Assembly (NCBI GenBank): GCA_014529385.2
Contig: CM043952.1
Span: 71,638,799 to 71,702,798 of the forward strand
DNA: 64,000 nt
Direction: 5' to 3'
Source of the DNA: Adiantum capillus-veneris
Taxonomy: Eukaryota > Streptophyta > Polypodiopsida > Polypodiales > Pteridaceae
Positions 20,034 through 32,010 of the stretch are shown one piece after another (within the stretch, counting starts at the first letter, position 1; every line of letters begins with the position of its first letter). A program made the translations under genes and the position numbers. The notes under the pieces are model-generated. The model saw nothing but the letters and a program-made list of their open reading frames with translations. It searched no databases and was not told the origin of the DNA.

Positions 20034-21660
20034 TCTACCCAAGGAAGGGGGGAGTGTTTGCTGACTGTCATCATTCATTTGTTTCCCTCTCAACCTTTTT
20101 CCCTGACCTCTCAATCTCCAATCTTAGGGAATGTACATATAAAGCTTTATACTCACAAAAAAAAAAAGAGAGCAAGAGCAATTAGCAAACGAGTATGCAC
20201 ATTAAAGTCAAAACATTGACTCAGACCTACACATGTCACATTTGGTACAGTGAAACAGAAACCTATGCCATAAAACACCTTTGATCCTCATCACTTGAGT
20301 GATGGAGGGTAGGTAAGATTAGTACGATAGGAGTGTTTCTGTTTTAGAGTTGAGTGATTAGCAAAGTTCTCTTTTCCCACTAATGTGCCTCCTAGAGGTA
20401 TTGTTTGTGTTTCATAGTGTGTACAGGAACCTGTTGCTATTGATAGGATTTGGACCTTCATGGAATCTTTCTCTCGTTCACACTTCAAATCAAGCGTGAC
20501 CATCAACACAAACAGGTGTTTCTTGTCCATTAGCATTGCCCTTATCTTTTTTGCATCCATGTTTGTCTGCTTTGATTTTGATTGGTAGCATAATATTCAG
20601 CGCATTTGCTTAGTATCAAACATTTAATTCAATGTAATGTTTTGTCATAATCACTTGTCTAGGTTTAAAAATCAAGCAGTCCGACTAAGCTAGTTTGACC
20701 AAGCTAGGTATTAGAAATCTTCTCTTAATACCATGGGGAATGCCTTCCTAATAAGCAATGGTTACTTAGGTTCTTAATCCGATTTAGGCAGCATTGTATG
20801 AAATGTACTAGGGCTTTCTAGTGGGCTTAACACTAGTGACCTTTAGCTTAAGTATTATAAAGGGAGTTTACTAATGTGATGAGCCTGGGGAATGTAACAG
20901 TGTTATATGACCCCCCAAAGTTACAAAATTTAAATGTTGAAAATGAACAAGCAAAAAATCAAAGTGCCGCAATGTAAAATTTTAAGCTGGAAGAGAAATC
21001 TCAGCTTGATTTGGTACTTCACTCATATGTATTGCCTATGGTACTAGAGCCCTAGAGGTTCCCAGTGTGGGCGCTTTTCCTTGAAAAGCAAAAAACCCAA
21101 GGCATACAAAATAAGCACACACAACAAAACTGAATCAATGTGAAAAGACCTTGGGGGGTCAAAGAAAAAGTAATCAGTCAGGCGATGATTTCATGAGAAA
21201 TTCCTTTTATGGTAGCTTAACTACAAGGTTTTCTAGATATAGCCTCTAGTCAGCCCTCGAACATGAATACTTGGCTCTCGCGATTAAACAACTTAATTGA
21301 CCACAGAAAATTAAGAAGCTTACCCATGGTATTAATATTCGATCTCTAGTGCTTTTCGACCGTCAAATTAGCGACCCCAGACTTGTTTAATTTTCTACCT
21401 TTACATCTGTTTATGCATTTGATTACATTGCAATTTAATGTTCATTGCTACCAAATTGTTTGAAATTCTTTTACCAATCAATTTGTCTACCTAAAACTGC
21501 ATATGCTTTTTAAGAGAATGCAATTACTATGCCAATGTTGTTTGATTTTGCAGTGACTGAAGAAGGCTAAGGACATTCATCTCAAATGCTCTTCCACCTC
21601 GACGAACCAGCTTCAACTCAATAGCTTCCGAGGACGGAATCTACATCAGGAAGGGGGGCA
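20034..21660 (+). other. Non-coding 3' region of G1 with two purine tracts
   Basis: No coding sense is seen over 1.6 kb. A purine tract (CAAGGAAGGGGGGAG) at 20039-20053 closely matches the one at 21648-21660 that primes next to the 3' LTR, so the region between may be an insertion or replacement of the former pol. A poly-A run is at 20158-20168. Confidence 0.6.
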
Positions 21661-22234
21661 TGTTAACCCTCATGGCTCACGGACACCCATCACCTACGAT
21701 GGACGCGTATTATGTATTTGGTAGAGTTAGGTACCGGGCTTGTCGGTCCAATAGGGAAACGTAGAGTGATCGTCGATGAGAGGCGCACTTTAACTTGGAC
21801 ATTCAAGGGATTAGTTGGTTAAGCATGGGCGCCCAAGTGTGAATGGGGTGAGCTCCTATAAAAGCCAACTAAACCTAATTTTTACTCATTCTCTCATTTG
21901 TGCAATTGAAGAGTGCTCTTGCTCCATCTCCATCTTCTTCTTCTTCACCTCCTTGTGTGTGTGTGTGTGTGTGAGAGAGAGAGGGAGAGTGTGTGTGCGA
22001 TCGAGCATTACGAAGGCACGACGGCGGCGAAGCGGTTGAGCGCGGCACGACTGCAGCTTCTTCTTCATCGCGGCGAGGAATCCACCACGAAGGCGAGCGT
22101 AGAGCGGTGAGTGACACACCCTTTGTTTTCTTGAGCTTGCTAGTTTAGGCTTGTTGTGTGCTTGGAGCCGTTTGTGGCTCGCATACGGTGTATTGGCAAG
22201 TCCCTTGCTTCGACAGTGCGACAAGGAGCGCACA
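21661..22234 (+). repeat. 3' LTR of G1
   Basis: Same length as the 5' LTR (574 bp). Differences seen: C/T at about 21671, G/C near 21761, A/G near 22011, T/C near 22119, and GT/GA tract length. TATA box at 21857-21863. Confidence 0.93.
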
Positions 22235-22599
22235 AAAATGAAACAGAGGATATGTGTTTAAACGAAGAGCTCTATATAGATATAGGAAGTTATGCTGAGT
22301 TATGCGAGGATGAGAGAGAGATCTCTTAAAGCGACAAATATGTATTTGAACAATTTTGCTCCGTGTTGTAAAAGCTCTGGCTCTCTAAGTACCTTCCATG
22401 GTGTATAACGCTCTTTTCTACTCGCGCTCACATCTTTTGATTGAAAATTCTGAGTTTTCGACTTGCCTCTTCTATCACTCAATTCATTGTGTCATTGTAT
22501 TTATATGCGTCATTATGTCATTGTATTTAATGGTCTTTGCGTCATTGTCTACTCTATTCATTCAATATTAAGTTTAAATATTCGTGTGTTTAATGCAGG

Positions 22600-23910
22600 T
22601 CTGGATGATGAGGAGTTTCTTTCTTCTTTGTCACCGCAGCAGAAACAGTGGTACGTGGAGCGTCATCGCTCTGGCGCATCATCGCGCGTTCCTACTCCAT
22701 CCACATCTCCCTCTCTTTCGGAGCATTTGGCGTGCTTCGAAGCTTCGGCGTCGACGAGACGAGCTTCACACTCGTCTAGACACTGTCGCTCTAGTGGTGG
22801 CGGTGACGATTGTTGTGGGGATTCCGCCGTCGATGCCTCCACATTGCCTCGTGTTCGATGAGGCTCTTTACCCTCCCCTTCTTTGCCCACCCCCACACCA
22901 GCCACAGCATCGCCATCTACTCCAGGTTTTGCGCGGCTGACTGTTCCTAGCAGCTACACACCTCTACCTACTCCGCCAGGAGCCACCCCACTCGACACTC
23001 CTCGCTTCGGGGCACAGAGGCCGGTGGAGACACCTAACGTCCGTACCCCCATCGACACGCCGCTAGAGACCCCTGTCGGGACACCCAGGTTCACGCGTCA
23101 CCGGCTAGAGGGTTTGCCTTACTCCGTCGACTTCAGCGACGGCATCATCATGGATGATGACGGCAAGAAGGTGATCTCGCCCATGCGTGGTCTTTGCTCT
23201 CAACTGTTTAGACACTACATACTAAACAAATGGAGTGAAGTACCAAGTGATTTAAAAAACAGAGTCATCAGCATACTTCATGATGAGTTTCCCATTCCAA
23301 CACGGGATCAGCGCTTCAATGAAGACCTGATGAAGATTCGAATGCGCGAATACTGCAAACACAAGCATTCCGAAGTGCAAAAAGCAATCAAGCATGGGTG
23401 GAACAGGCCAGATTGGTTGGCCAAAGAAGATTGGAAGAATGCGAAGAAAGCAGCGCGCGAGAATCCCGACAAGTGGAAGCAACAAAAGGATGCAGCCAGA
23501 GCGCGAGTAGAGGCAGGGAGCTCGCACCACTTGGGGAGCAGTGGATGGGCATCATTTGAGGCCAATTTTGTAAGTGTTTTTGCATTGCTCTTTATGTTCG
23601 ATAGTTTAGGGTTTATGAGTTTTTTAATTCTAACATAATGAAATCTTTGTATGTTTTGACAGTGGTCGATGACAGGACGTGATCCCACACCGTACGAGCG
23701 CGAGTACGCAGGCAGGAAGGGCTTAAACGCCCTGATGGACATTCTCAGTTCTCGCAGCGGCATGGTTAGTATTAGGGTTTACTCTTTTCTATTTTTTGTA
23801 TTGTTTTATAAATGTCATTATATGTTTATACTTACTGAAAGCTGTCTTATTGTCTTTTTTTGCAGAATCCGACAAAAATGCCGCTTCGACGCGATGAGAC
23901 GTCTGACTAG
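22600..23910 (+). pseudogene. CACTA second gene of A (TnpA-like), one nonsense codon
   Basis: An acceptor (TTTAATGCAG) near 22600 opens a frame reading DDEEFLSSLSPQQKQWYVERH, Ser-rich, with a TGA at 22859-22861. It then continues in the same frame as a Thr/Pro-rich region (LDTPRFG, VETPNVRTP, IDTPLETP), GLPYSVDFSDGIIMDDDG and a helical basic part (IRMREYCKHKHSEVQKA, WLAKEDWKNAKKAARENPDKWK, GSSHHLGSSGWASFEANF) ending at 23569. Two more exons follow with clean GT/AG sites: 23663-23764 (WSMTGRDPTPYEREYAGRKG) and 23866-23910 (NPTKMPLRRDETSD, stop). The WLAKEDW...GSSHHLGSSGW region is reminiscent of plant En/Spm-type Transposase_24 proteins, which bind subterminal repeats. The 5' exon is not identified. 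One base change would restore the frame. Confidence 0.7.
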
Positions 23911-24284
23911 ACGACGTCAGTTTAGCCGTAGCTAGATAGCATTAGTTTAGTGTTTCTCATAGCTTATGTATCATGAGACGGATTTTATACGTCTTTTTGA
24001 ACCATGTATATTAGTACATTTGTCACCGCAGTTCATTTTGCCAATCAATTCTTTATGCCTATGATGTTGTACAATTGTCATTATTACATTAGCCAATCAA
24101 TTCATTTTGCCTATGATGTGTACAATTGTCAATTTTACGCTTGTCAATTTTGCAAATAATGCGTCTTGTGGGTGACTATTTTGGGTCTATTATCTACCCT
24201 TGCACTTTTTTTAAAAAGTGAATCAAGTACAATATTGTTGATGGGTGGCAGGGCATTCAATGCCCTATCACCAAAAAAACTTTC

Positions 24285-24500
24285 TCTCGGGCGTCGCTAT
24301 AACCGTTGCTATTTATGGCTCTGTAGCGTCGCTATGAGCGTCGCTATAGACTTCTGTGTAAACGTCGCCATAACCGTCGCTATGACCGTCGCTATAAGCG
24401 TCGCTATGAGCGTCTCTATATAGCGACGCCTATAGCGTCGCATATTGCGACGCTCTTGTAGCGACGCTATTAGCGACGTTTTAGCGACGCCGAGGGTTAT
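24285..24500 (+). repeat. 3' subterminal GCGTCGCTAT repeats of A
   Basis: At least a dozen copies of (A/G)CGTCGCTAT or its complement, in direct then inverted arrangement, within 280 bp of the right terminus. Motif and position fit binding sites of the TnpA-like protein. Same motif family at both ends of A and in B and C. Confidence 0.85.
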
Positions 24501-24560
24501 AAAAACCCAATGTATTTCCGTCGCTAACAGCTTCACAAGAGCACACAACCTCTTGTAGTG

Positions 24561-25517
24561 GAGGTTCCTTTTGGGAAGAAGGTCTTGATTTTAGGGATGA
24601 TCTTCTTTTCTTATAGGCTCACCTAAGGCTACTGAGCCACTAGTCTTCAGTTGTTTGAATTGTGGGTGGTGTGGTTCGTAGCTAATACCTACGGAGATCT
24701 AGGAACAAAGTTGGAGTCACATGAGCTTGTTTGTATTTGAGAAACAAAGGTAATTTATATGTTGCTTGATTCCTCATGTTGTTTTATAAAAGGTTTGATG
24801 GAGCCAAGATTCCCACTAAAGGGCTAGTATTAGTTCTTGATATTTGATATGTTCCACATTAAGCAAGGGTCTATTGTCTTATACTAGAGTATTGGGCAGA
24901 CATAGCTCCATTGTTTGATTGGTGTAAAGTATCCTTAGTTGGTTATAAAATACATCTTTCATTGGGTGGGCAAAGTGCATTGTATGTATGCTTTCAATTT
25001 CATGTATCTTAATTTGAAAACACACATTTATATTTTTTAAAGATTACTTGCATTTATCATGCTATGATGCTTGAAATTTAAGAAAAATCAACATTTGTAT
25101 ATCCACGTACAAAGATTAATATATGTGGATATTGTAAAGAACATCAAAACTATCGATGAGAATTTAAGTAGATCTATATACTTGACTATGCATGCAAAGT
25201 AAGTTTTTAAATAGTTGAATAATAGACACAATACTTGAAATTCTAAGCTAGTTTTAAATTGTTGTGTTGCTACATTTTTTCATCAAAATCAGTGTATGTT
25301 TGTGTAGAGATGTACGTTGTTGTAATACGTGAGTATTTCTCTTGCTACTTTAGCTATGTATTCATTGTTCCATGATTTCTTAAATAGGTTATTTGAGATG
25401 GAAGGAAATGTTGGGTCTAGTGATAGAAATCAAATTCAAATGATCAAGAAAAGAAAGGCATATGGAATAGAGTGGCAATATGCAATTAACATTGGTAATA
25501 GATTCATACATTGGGAG
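24561..25517 (+). other. Non-coding flank of A
   Basis: Continues the repeat interrupted by A. From about 24950 (CTTTCATTGGGTGGGCAAAG...) it matches 46798-47064 and 53401-53667, up to the copia-like LTR. No gene. Confidence 0.6.
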
Positions 25518-25877
25518 TGTAAGCTCTAAAGTGTGAGCTTTGTCCTAAAGTGTGAGTCAAGGACAAAAGAGTGGAATTATCCTACATGTAGTGGTGCAAA
25601 GATGTAGAACTACTTAAAGCTCATTTCATGAAGGAATAAACGCAAGTCTATTTTGCATACATCTCCCTTGTTTATGGGTGAGCTTGTGATGGCTTAGCAA
25701 ATACTCAAGATCGTGTTTATTGGTAGAGCTATATATACCAACCCCTATGCTACATATATCTAGGAGTCCCCACTATATATGTACACTCAGTGTGTAGAGT
25801 CTAGCCAACACACACTCACTTGTGTGCATGATGTTTATCTCTCATCCACCCTAGCTAGCACGATCCCATTCCCATCA
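25518..25877 (+). repeat. 5' LTR of the gag-only element
   Basis: TG...CA ends; contains CTATATATACC (probable TATA region) near 25728. Matches LTRs at 47065-47467 and 53668-54070, which are 403 bp. Confidence 0.8.
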
Positions 25878-26368
25878 AGTGGTACCAAAGACATGGTGTG
25901 CTAGCTAGGTTCATTGCTATGCATTTGTATTTTGTTTTTTAGTATCTCCTAATTGTTTATATTAAGATCCCTGGTGCTTTCTCTTCTTCTCTCCCCATTG
26001 TATACCTTATGACTAATTAGCAAAAATAAGCTAGTGTGAGCATGTCCTTGGGCTTAATTCTTTGGTCCACTACTCTCCTAGCTAATTAGCTTCAAGCTTC
26101 ACCATTAGGTGTGTTTTGCTTTGATCTTCTCACTTTTTACTTCCTTCCTTGGGCAGAAAATACTCCCAAGTGGGGCACCCTCTTACTTCGTCACTTATGT
26201 GAGAGAATAGCCCGTCTCAAGATCTTTCCGTCAAGACTCTTCGTGCTCAAATCACCCTTCATTTGCATAATCTAAAGTTTTTAAGCATCTAAACCAAAAG
26301 AGCTTCTAAACTCAAAGGCTTCAAGAGTTCAAAAATTCAAAGCCAAGAAAGAACTATACAAATTACAA

Positions 26369-26857
26369 ATGGAACAAAGCAAAGATATTGCAAGCTTCAT
26401 CAATCGCCTCAAAAGAATGACCACACAACTAGATTATGTAAATAGTGCACTCTTAGAGGAGGACAAAATCGTGGATCTAGTAGCCTTACCACCTAGCTTT
26501 GACTAGATCATGACCATCATTAAGGAGAAGGATCCAACACCAAATTTTCAAAATGTCGTCAACTCTTTAATGTTCGAGGAGAAGAATCAAGAGAGGAGTG
26601 CTACTTGAGGGGGAGGAGATTTTGCGGTTGGCTCTAGTAACAAAACTTGTTTCAAGTGTGGAAAAAAAGTGCACATAGCAAAGAAATGTCTAGCATTGAA
26701 GACTTGTAGCATTTGTGGGAAGAAGGGTCACTTTCCTTTCAAGTGTTTCAAAAGAGACAGAGGTAGCACCAACAAAAATCCAAGGCCCAAAATTTATTTG
26801 GCAGAAGAAGACAAAGATGAAGATGAAGAAGAAGGCAACACTAACCTTCTAGTCTAG
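26369..26857 (+). pseudogene. Short copia-type Gag, two in-frame stops
   Basis: From ATG 26369 one frame gives MEQSKDIASFINRLKRMTTQ, then LALPPSFD-like text typical of copia Gag (UBN2 family), a TAG at 26504, a second stop TGA at 26606, and two CX2CX4HX4C zinc knuckles (CFKCGKKVHIAKKC and CSICGKKGHFPFKC). The end is acidic (EEDKDEDEEEG). About 162 codons against 250-300 for a usual copia Gag, so even the intact form would be short. It would coat element RNA; all enzymes must come from elsewhere. Confidence 0.75.
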
Positions 26858-27098
26858 GACGATGTACTCTAGATTTTTTTGTTTTGCCTTTCCTCTTCAA
26901 GTGTATTTGTTTGGAGATATCTTGGACTATCTTGGTCTCAGTTTTATATATCTGTTTGAGGGGAGGTGCTGAGTGTCTCTTGGATTGGAGATAGATTGTC
27001 TACTGGAATGGAGATGTTCTTTTTGCTCCTAGATGAGAGTGTGCCAGAGATATCAGTTTTCTTCAGTTTCTTCCTAGTCCAAACCTCAAGGGGAGGAT

Positions 27099-27403
27099 TG
27101 TAAAGTTTGAGATTTTTCCTAAAGTGTGAGTCAAGGAGAGAACAATGGAATTATGCCACATGCAGTGCTGCAAAGTTATAGAGCTACTTAAAGCTCATTT
27201 CATGAACAAATTTACACAATTCTATTTTGTATCACATCTCGCTTGTGATGGCCTAGGAAATACTCCAAATCGTGTTTATGAATCCAAGTTAATTGATCTT
27301 GGAACCTAGTTTGCTTGAGTGACAATCTAGACAACACACACTCACTTGTGTGCATGATGTTTATCTTTCATCCACCCTATCTAGTACAATCGCATTTCCA
27401 TCA
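27099..27403 (+). repeat. 3' LTR of the gag-only element
   Basis: Begins TGTAAAGTTTGAG after the purine tract and ends TTTCCATCA. Lacks the middle TATATA block, so it is about 55 bp shorter than the 5' LTR. Confidence 0.75.
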
Positions 27404-28800
27404 TAAGCTATGCCATACAACAAAATTTGGTGGGCACCTCGACTTAGAGAAAATTTTCTAGGTGGAACCAAGAAATGGGGTCGCACATGTAGCCACCCCA
27501 ATGCAACTGCAGTGGTCAAACACTTGAGGGAAGAAATTGAAAAGAAAGAATCAAAGAAACATTACACGTCTGCTACGAATGTCTACAAAACGGTAGAACA
27601 TATTGGTTCCAACCAACAAACTCTCGAAGCATCATCGACTTGTACTCTCAATCCCAATGTGCATCCAGAAAGCAGTCTACCGAATGCATCATCATCAAAG
27701 TGTCATTTTGACGTGGAAAGGTGTGTATGAGTCAAACTTCATTGTAAGAAAGCTTACATAATTGTCTACTTGACGATGCACAGATTGCTATCTCTGACAC
27801 AATTTACTTTTCAATGCTATGATGATGGTGGACAATGAGCATTAGAAGAGAGCATGGAAGAACATTGATGAGTTTGAAGTAGGGTTTTCACCACCCATGT
27901 ACCATGCTATGCGAAGTGATCTATTGGAGAAATTCTATGTTCAAGTAAAGAACGTGTGTAATAGGTAATTCCTAGCAATATAGACCTTTCTAGATGTACC
28001 ATAGTCAGCGATGACGACTGGTCCAATGCACAAAGAAAACCACTAACTTCATCTGGAGGCGAAACATTTGTGTGTGATGTGGATTCACATGGTTCAATTA
28101 AGTATGTGGTTCATATTGTTGATGTAATTGCCTCTGTGATAGAGGAAGTGGGTGCTAAACATGTAGTCCAAATTGTAATGGAGGATGAAAAGAATTGCAA
28201 GAATGCCGGAAAAATCTTGAAGCGATGATAATCACATGTTTTTCCTTTCGGGTGCAATACACATGGTTTGAATCTTGTAATAAAAGATTGGTATCAAAGT
28301 GACGATACCAAGTGGTTTGCCTCTTTTGTTGATATTGCTTGCTAGCTTGTGAGATTTATGCTCAAAAGAGAGAGAGTATTAGATATTTTTTGACCTCACA
28401 TGTCAGTTATGTTAAAAATACCTAGAGAGACTAGATTTTTCATTCACTTCTACACTTTTGAGTCTCTTCTTCAAAACAAAGATGCAATCATAACTACATT
28501 TACATGTATGGAATTTCATGATTGGGAGAGTGAGCATAACGTAACAAGGAAAGAAAAATTAAATTAGTCTTAAGGGCAGTGCTTACGAAAAAAACTTTGT
28601 GGAGTAGTGTGATGGATGCATATCATGTAATGATGCCAGTTATGTATGCCATACACCATTAGACAGTGCTGCTTACATGCTAGATCCTGAAATTTTGGAA
28701 TATGGACTTGATATCCAATGTTGAAGTGGTTCATGACTTTTACACAGTGGTAAACACTTTCTATGCCAATGTTGATGTAGTTGCACTACGCACTTCTTCA
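27404..28800 (+). pseudogene. hAT-type transposase remnant (DUF659 region)
   Basis: Scattered in-sense blocks follow the order of plant hAT/DUF659 proteins: VVKHLREEIEKK near 27510, FSPPMYHAMRSDLLEKFY near 27885, DVIASVIEEVGAKHVVQIV then KNCKNAGKIL near 28120-28220, GCNTHGLNLVIKDWY near 28252 and ETRFFIHFYTFESLLQNKDAIITTF near 28420. These belong to the RNase H-fold catalytic region of a cut-and-paste transposase. Stops and frameshifts are frequent. Terminal inverted repeats were not found. A 40-bp piece of the same family appears at 49022-49060. Confidence 0.65.
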
Positions 28801-28805
28801 CACAT

Positions 28806-30640
28806 TTTTGGTGAACCCGATGCAAAATAGCCTAGGGTGAGGGTTCAAAAGATTCATTTAAAGTATCAAATCAAAGCTTGACAGTTATGGAGCAACAAGA
28901 GCAACAGGGGGTTCGGTTTGATCCAATTACAATGCAAATGTTTGAAGCCTTTGCAGTGTTTATGCAACAACAGCAAGTTGCTAAAAGGAGGGATCTTTCC
29001 TCAACCAAAGCGCTTCAATTTGTAGTTAAAAAAATGGACCAATTCAATGGTAAAGATGTAACAAAGTATCTTTGTGGGTATGTAAAGGAGATAGAGCTAC
29101 ATCGAGAGCCCGAAGTAGAGATGGTGCAAAGTTTTGAACTAGGTGTGGTTCCTGAGATGAGAGAGCATGTAAGGGGAAATAGAAATGATCATGGGGAAAC
29201 TTGGGAAGCATTAAAATTAGCTTTAAAAAAAGAATATTTCATGGAAGACTCCGAAAGGGTGTCAAAGAAAACTTTTTTAGAGTGGGCAGTTTGGCCAAAA
29301 GAAGGGCTTTTGCGTACCAAATTGCTAAGGGAATTTGAACGCCGATATGATCAATTGTCAAGGATTAAAAAGGCTATGCTAAAATCAAATAAGACAAAGC
29401 TCTTTTTGCAAGCTACAAGTAAAGAGATTCAAGAGAAGCTAGAGGTACTACTTGAGGATAAGGGTGCAGAACAGGGTTTGAAGACAGATTGGAATGAGGT
29501 CAAAGACTCCATTTCACTTCTAACTAAGTGACAACGACACAGAGACAAGATGATACTCAACCCTACTCAAGCCCCAAGTGTTCTCAAGAGTCCTTTAAAG
29601 CCTGTGATTGTGGTTCCAAAGAGTGACAAATCCATCCTTGACGTTATTTTTAAAGGAATGCAAGAGCTAAGGTTAAAGCTTATAAGGCTAGAAGAGAAGG
29701 GGCAACCATCAGGTCAACCTACAAGGCAACGGCCTCAAAATAGAGAAGGCTTTGTAAATAGAGGCATATGGTGTGATGGTACCGACTATGCAAGGAGGGA
29801 TTGTGAAAGTTTCAAAGATGCCTTGATGAAGGCGATTGTTTTCTTTAAATATGGAAAAATTCACTTAAGTGAAACAGGTAATCTCTTGGGGAAAAACTTT
29901 GGCCAAGGTGGGATGAAGAAACTAGTTGAGGAAATGGCTACTAGCCATGCCATCTCGATGTTTGAGGCAGCCGCCTATGGGTTGAAGGTGGATCCTATTA
30001 AGAAAAAAGGATCAGTCAAGGTTGGGGAAAAGAAATCTAGTGGTATTGGAGAGCTATGGCCATGAGCTATAGAATCTGCTTTGAAGGGTAAAATGACTAC
30101 AGAGGTTTTACATGAAGCTCGAGACTGCATTTGGCTAGAAACAGGTTGGAATGACCCTATGGACTCTTTGTCAGTGCATACATACATTCCCAAATGTCAA
30201 GCCAATGAGGCCATTGTCGAAGAGAAACGTAGGTGAGAGAATGGGGATGAAGGGCCATCAAAATGGGTGACAAGGAGTGGAGGCAGAAATGACACAGGGC
30301 CTCCTAGATCACCTTCCCCGCAACAGATGCATGTCTCCGAAGTGCCTATGCAAGAAGCCTCTAAAGAGAAGAAGAAGGAGGAAACAAAATCCAAAGCAAA
30401 GGATCCCGCCTACAAACTTCAATTTGATATAGAGGCACAAATTGATCTTAAAAAGGTTTTGGAAGAGAGGATTTTGAACAGTAAAGTGGAATTTAATTAC
30501 CGTGGGTGAGGTGCTTGGAAGAGCAAAGAGGAAGTTTCATGAAGACATAATTGATATCATAAAGAGGAAGCGGTAGTCTCTTACTAAATATATCCATGTA
30601 CAAGGTGAAAAAGAGACTTTAAATGTAGGTCTATGGCGAG
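28806..30640 (+). pseudogene. Decayed Ty3 gag, G2-related
   Basis: A PBS-like TTTTTGGTGAACCCGATG (28806) parallels that of G2. From 28878 the frame matches the G2 Gag: VRFDPITMQMFEAFAVFMQQQ, KKMDQFNGKDVTKYL, LLREFERRYDQLSR, KTDWNEVKDSISLLTK, a stop at 29529, then a knuckle that has lost its His (CDGTDYARRDC). Further stops near 30063 and 30235, then LKKVLEERILNSKVEF to 30509. Protease, reverse transcriptase and integrase are absent because CACTA C begins at 30763. It differs from G2 at roughly a third of residues, so it is an older relative. Confidence 0.8.
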
Positions 30641-32010
30641 CAAGGTGCAGAAACTATTGTTGGATGCTACAAGTCTAGGGAAGGAGTAGAACACGGTCGC
30701 TTCTTGGATGATGAAGATGAAGTGGAGACCACTCACAAGAGTTACTACTTGAAGAGCCACTGCACTACAAGAGGTTGTGTGCACTTGTGATGTTTTTAGC
30801 GACGGAAATACATTGGGTTTTTATACTCCCCGGTGTCGCTAACAGCGTCGCTATGGGAACATCGGTATAAGCGTCGCTATAACCGTTGCTATATGCGTCG
30901 CTATACTGGTCGCTATAAAGCGACGCTTATAGTGACGGTTACAAGCTACCTATAGCAACGCTCATAGCGACATTGCAGAGCCTTATATAGCGATGCTTAT
31001 AGCGACTCTCGAGAGTAAAAATTTTTGGGTGGCAGGGAATTCACCCATCAACCATATTGAATGTTTCAATAATAGAGTAAACCTAAATGAATCCAACATC
31101 AGCCCAGATTCACCTTTGAAAGAAAGTGCAAAGTGTAGACCCAAAGTAGTCACCCACAAGACAATATAACCATTAACTCCATCATCCATAGTATTGTTTG
31201 TAGAATACAGATACAAAGCTGTCATAAGTAAATTGATAAAGTAAATCAATGACAATTGTACACATATATCAAAGGCAAAATCACTTGATTTTTAAGCTTT
31301 GTAAATGTAATAGTTACAACACTATTGTCATTATTGAGAAAATATACATGGTTTTCCAATAGTTACAAAAAGATGTATACACGTCATCTCATTATACATG
31401 CTATGACAAAAGGAAACTAATGCTATCTAGCGATGGCTAGACTGACGTCAATCAAACGTCTCATCGCGTCCAAGCGGCGTATCTGTCGGATTCTACAAAA
31501 AAAAAACAATAAGACAGTTTTCTCTAAGTATAAACATATAATTTACAAAAAAATACAACAAATAGAAAAGAGTAAATCCTAATACTTACCATGCCGCCAC
31601 GAGAACTCAGAATGTCCATCAGGGCATTTAAGCCCTTTCGTTCTGCATACTCGCGCTCCTACGATGTGGGGTCATGTCTTGTCATCGACCACTGTTCAAA
31701 ACATACAAAGAATCCATTATGTTAGAATTTAAAAGTACAAATATGTCGAGAGAGAGAAAGAGAGCACAAAAATAGAACCCCAAAGTGTGTAGAATACACA
31801 CATGAGATGATGTATATATAGAGGGGACCTGGGTGCCACATATAGAGAAGCCATATATTGAGTAGCTTCACATATAAGCTCAACACCCCCGTTCAAATAA
31901 GGGTCCCTAACTGTGGATGAAAAAACCCTTGGGGGATCAAGGGAAAAACCCACAGCTCTATATACACCCACCGTTATATTATAAAAATCATTGAATGTAC
32001 AAATGTTCAT

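Larger units (their letters stand above)
13317..22234 (+). mobile_element. G1: non-autonomous Ty3-type LTR retrotransposon, gag-protease only
   Basis: Two 574-bp LTRs (13317-13890 and 21661-22234) differ at only about four sites plus a microsatellite. The element is flanked by the 5-bp duplication AAAAT (13312-13316 and 22235-22239). A PBS complementary to a tRNA-Asp-type 3' end follows the 5' LTR and a polypurine tract (AGGAAGGGGGG) precedes the 3' LTR. The internal region encodes Gag and an aspartic protease and then 1.6 kb of non-coding DNA. There is no reverse transcriptase, RNase H or integrase. The near-identical LTRs mean recent insertion, so the missing enzymes must have been supplied in trans. 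Confidence 0.93.
9383..24560 (+). mobile_element. CACTA (En/Spm) DNA transposon A, both ends present
   Basis: The left end is CACTACAAGAGGC (9383) and the right end is CTCTTGTAGTG (24560), an inverted terminal repeat. The flanking trinucleotides GAG (9380-9382) and GAG (24561-24563) are the 3-bp target duplication expected of the superfamily. Inside, in order: subterminal repeats, palindrome, microsatellites, captured HIPP fragment, GA tract, broken TnpD, nested G1, TnpA-like gene, 3' subterminal repeats. Total 15,178 bp, of which G1 and its duplicated target account for 8,923. It cannot supply transposase (see the TnpD entry) but its ends look intact, so it could be moved in trans. Confidence 0.93.
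25518..27403 (+). mobile_element. Small gag-only LTR element (TR-GAG type), copia-like
   Basis: 5' LTR 25518-25877 (360 bp, TGTAAGCTC...CCATCA) and 3' LTR 27099-27403 (305 bp with an internal gap). The PBS GGTACCAAAGACATGG follows the 5' LTR (tRNA-Met type) and the purine tract AAGGGGAGGAT precedes the 3' LTR. Total 1.9 kb with a single short gag and no pol. No target duplication is visible. Pieces of the same family are at 3518-4982, 47065-47757 and 53668-54732, all without pol. Confidence 0.8.
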
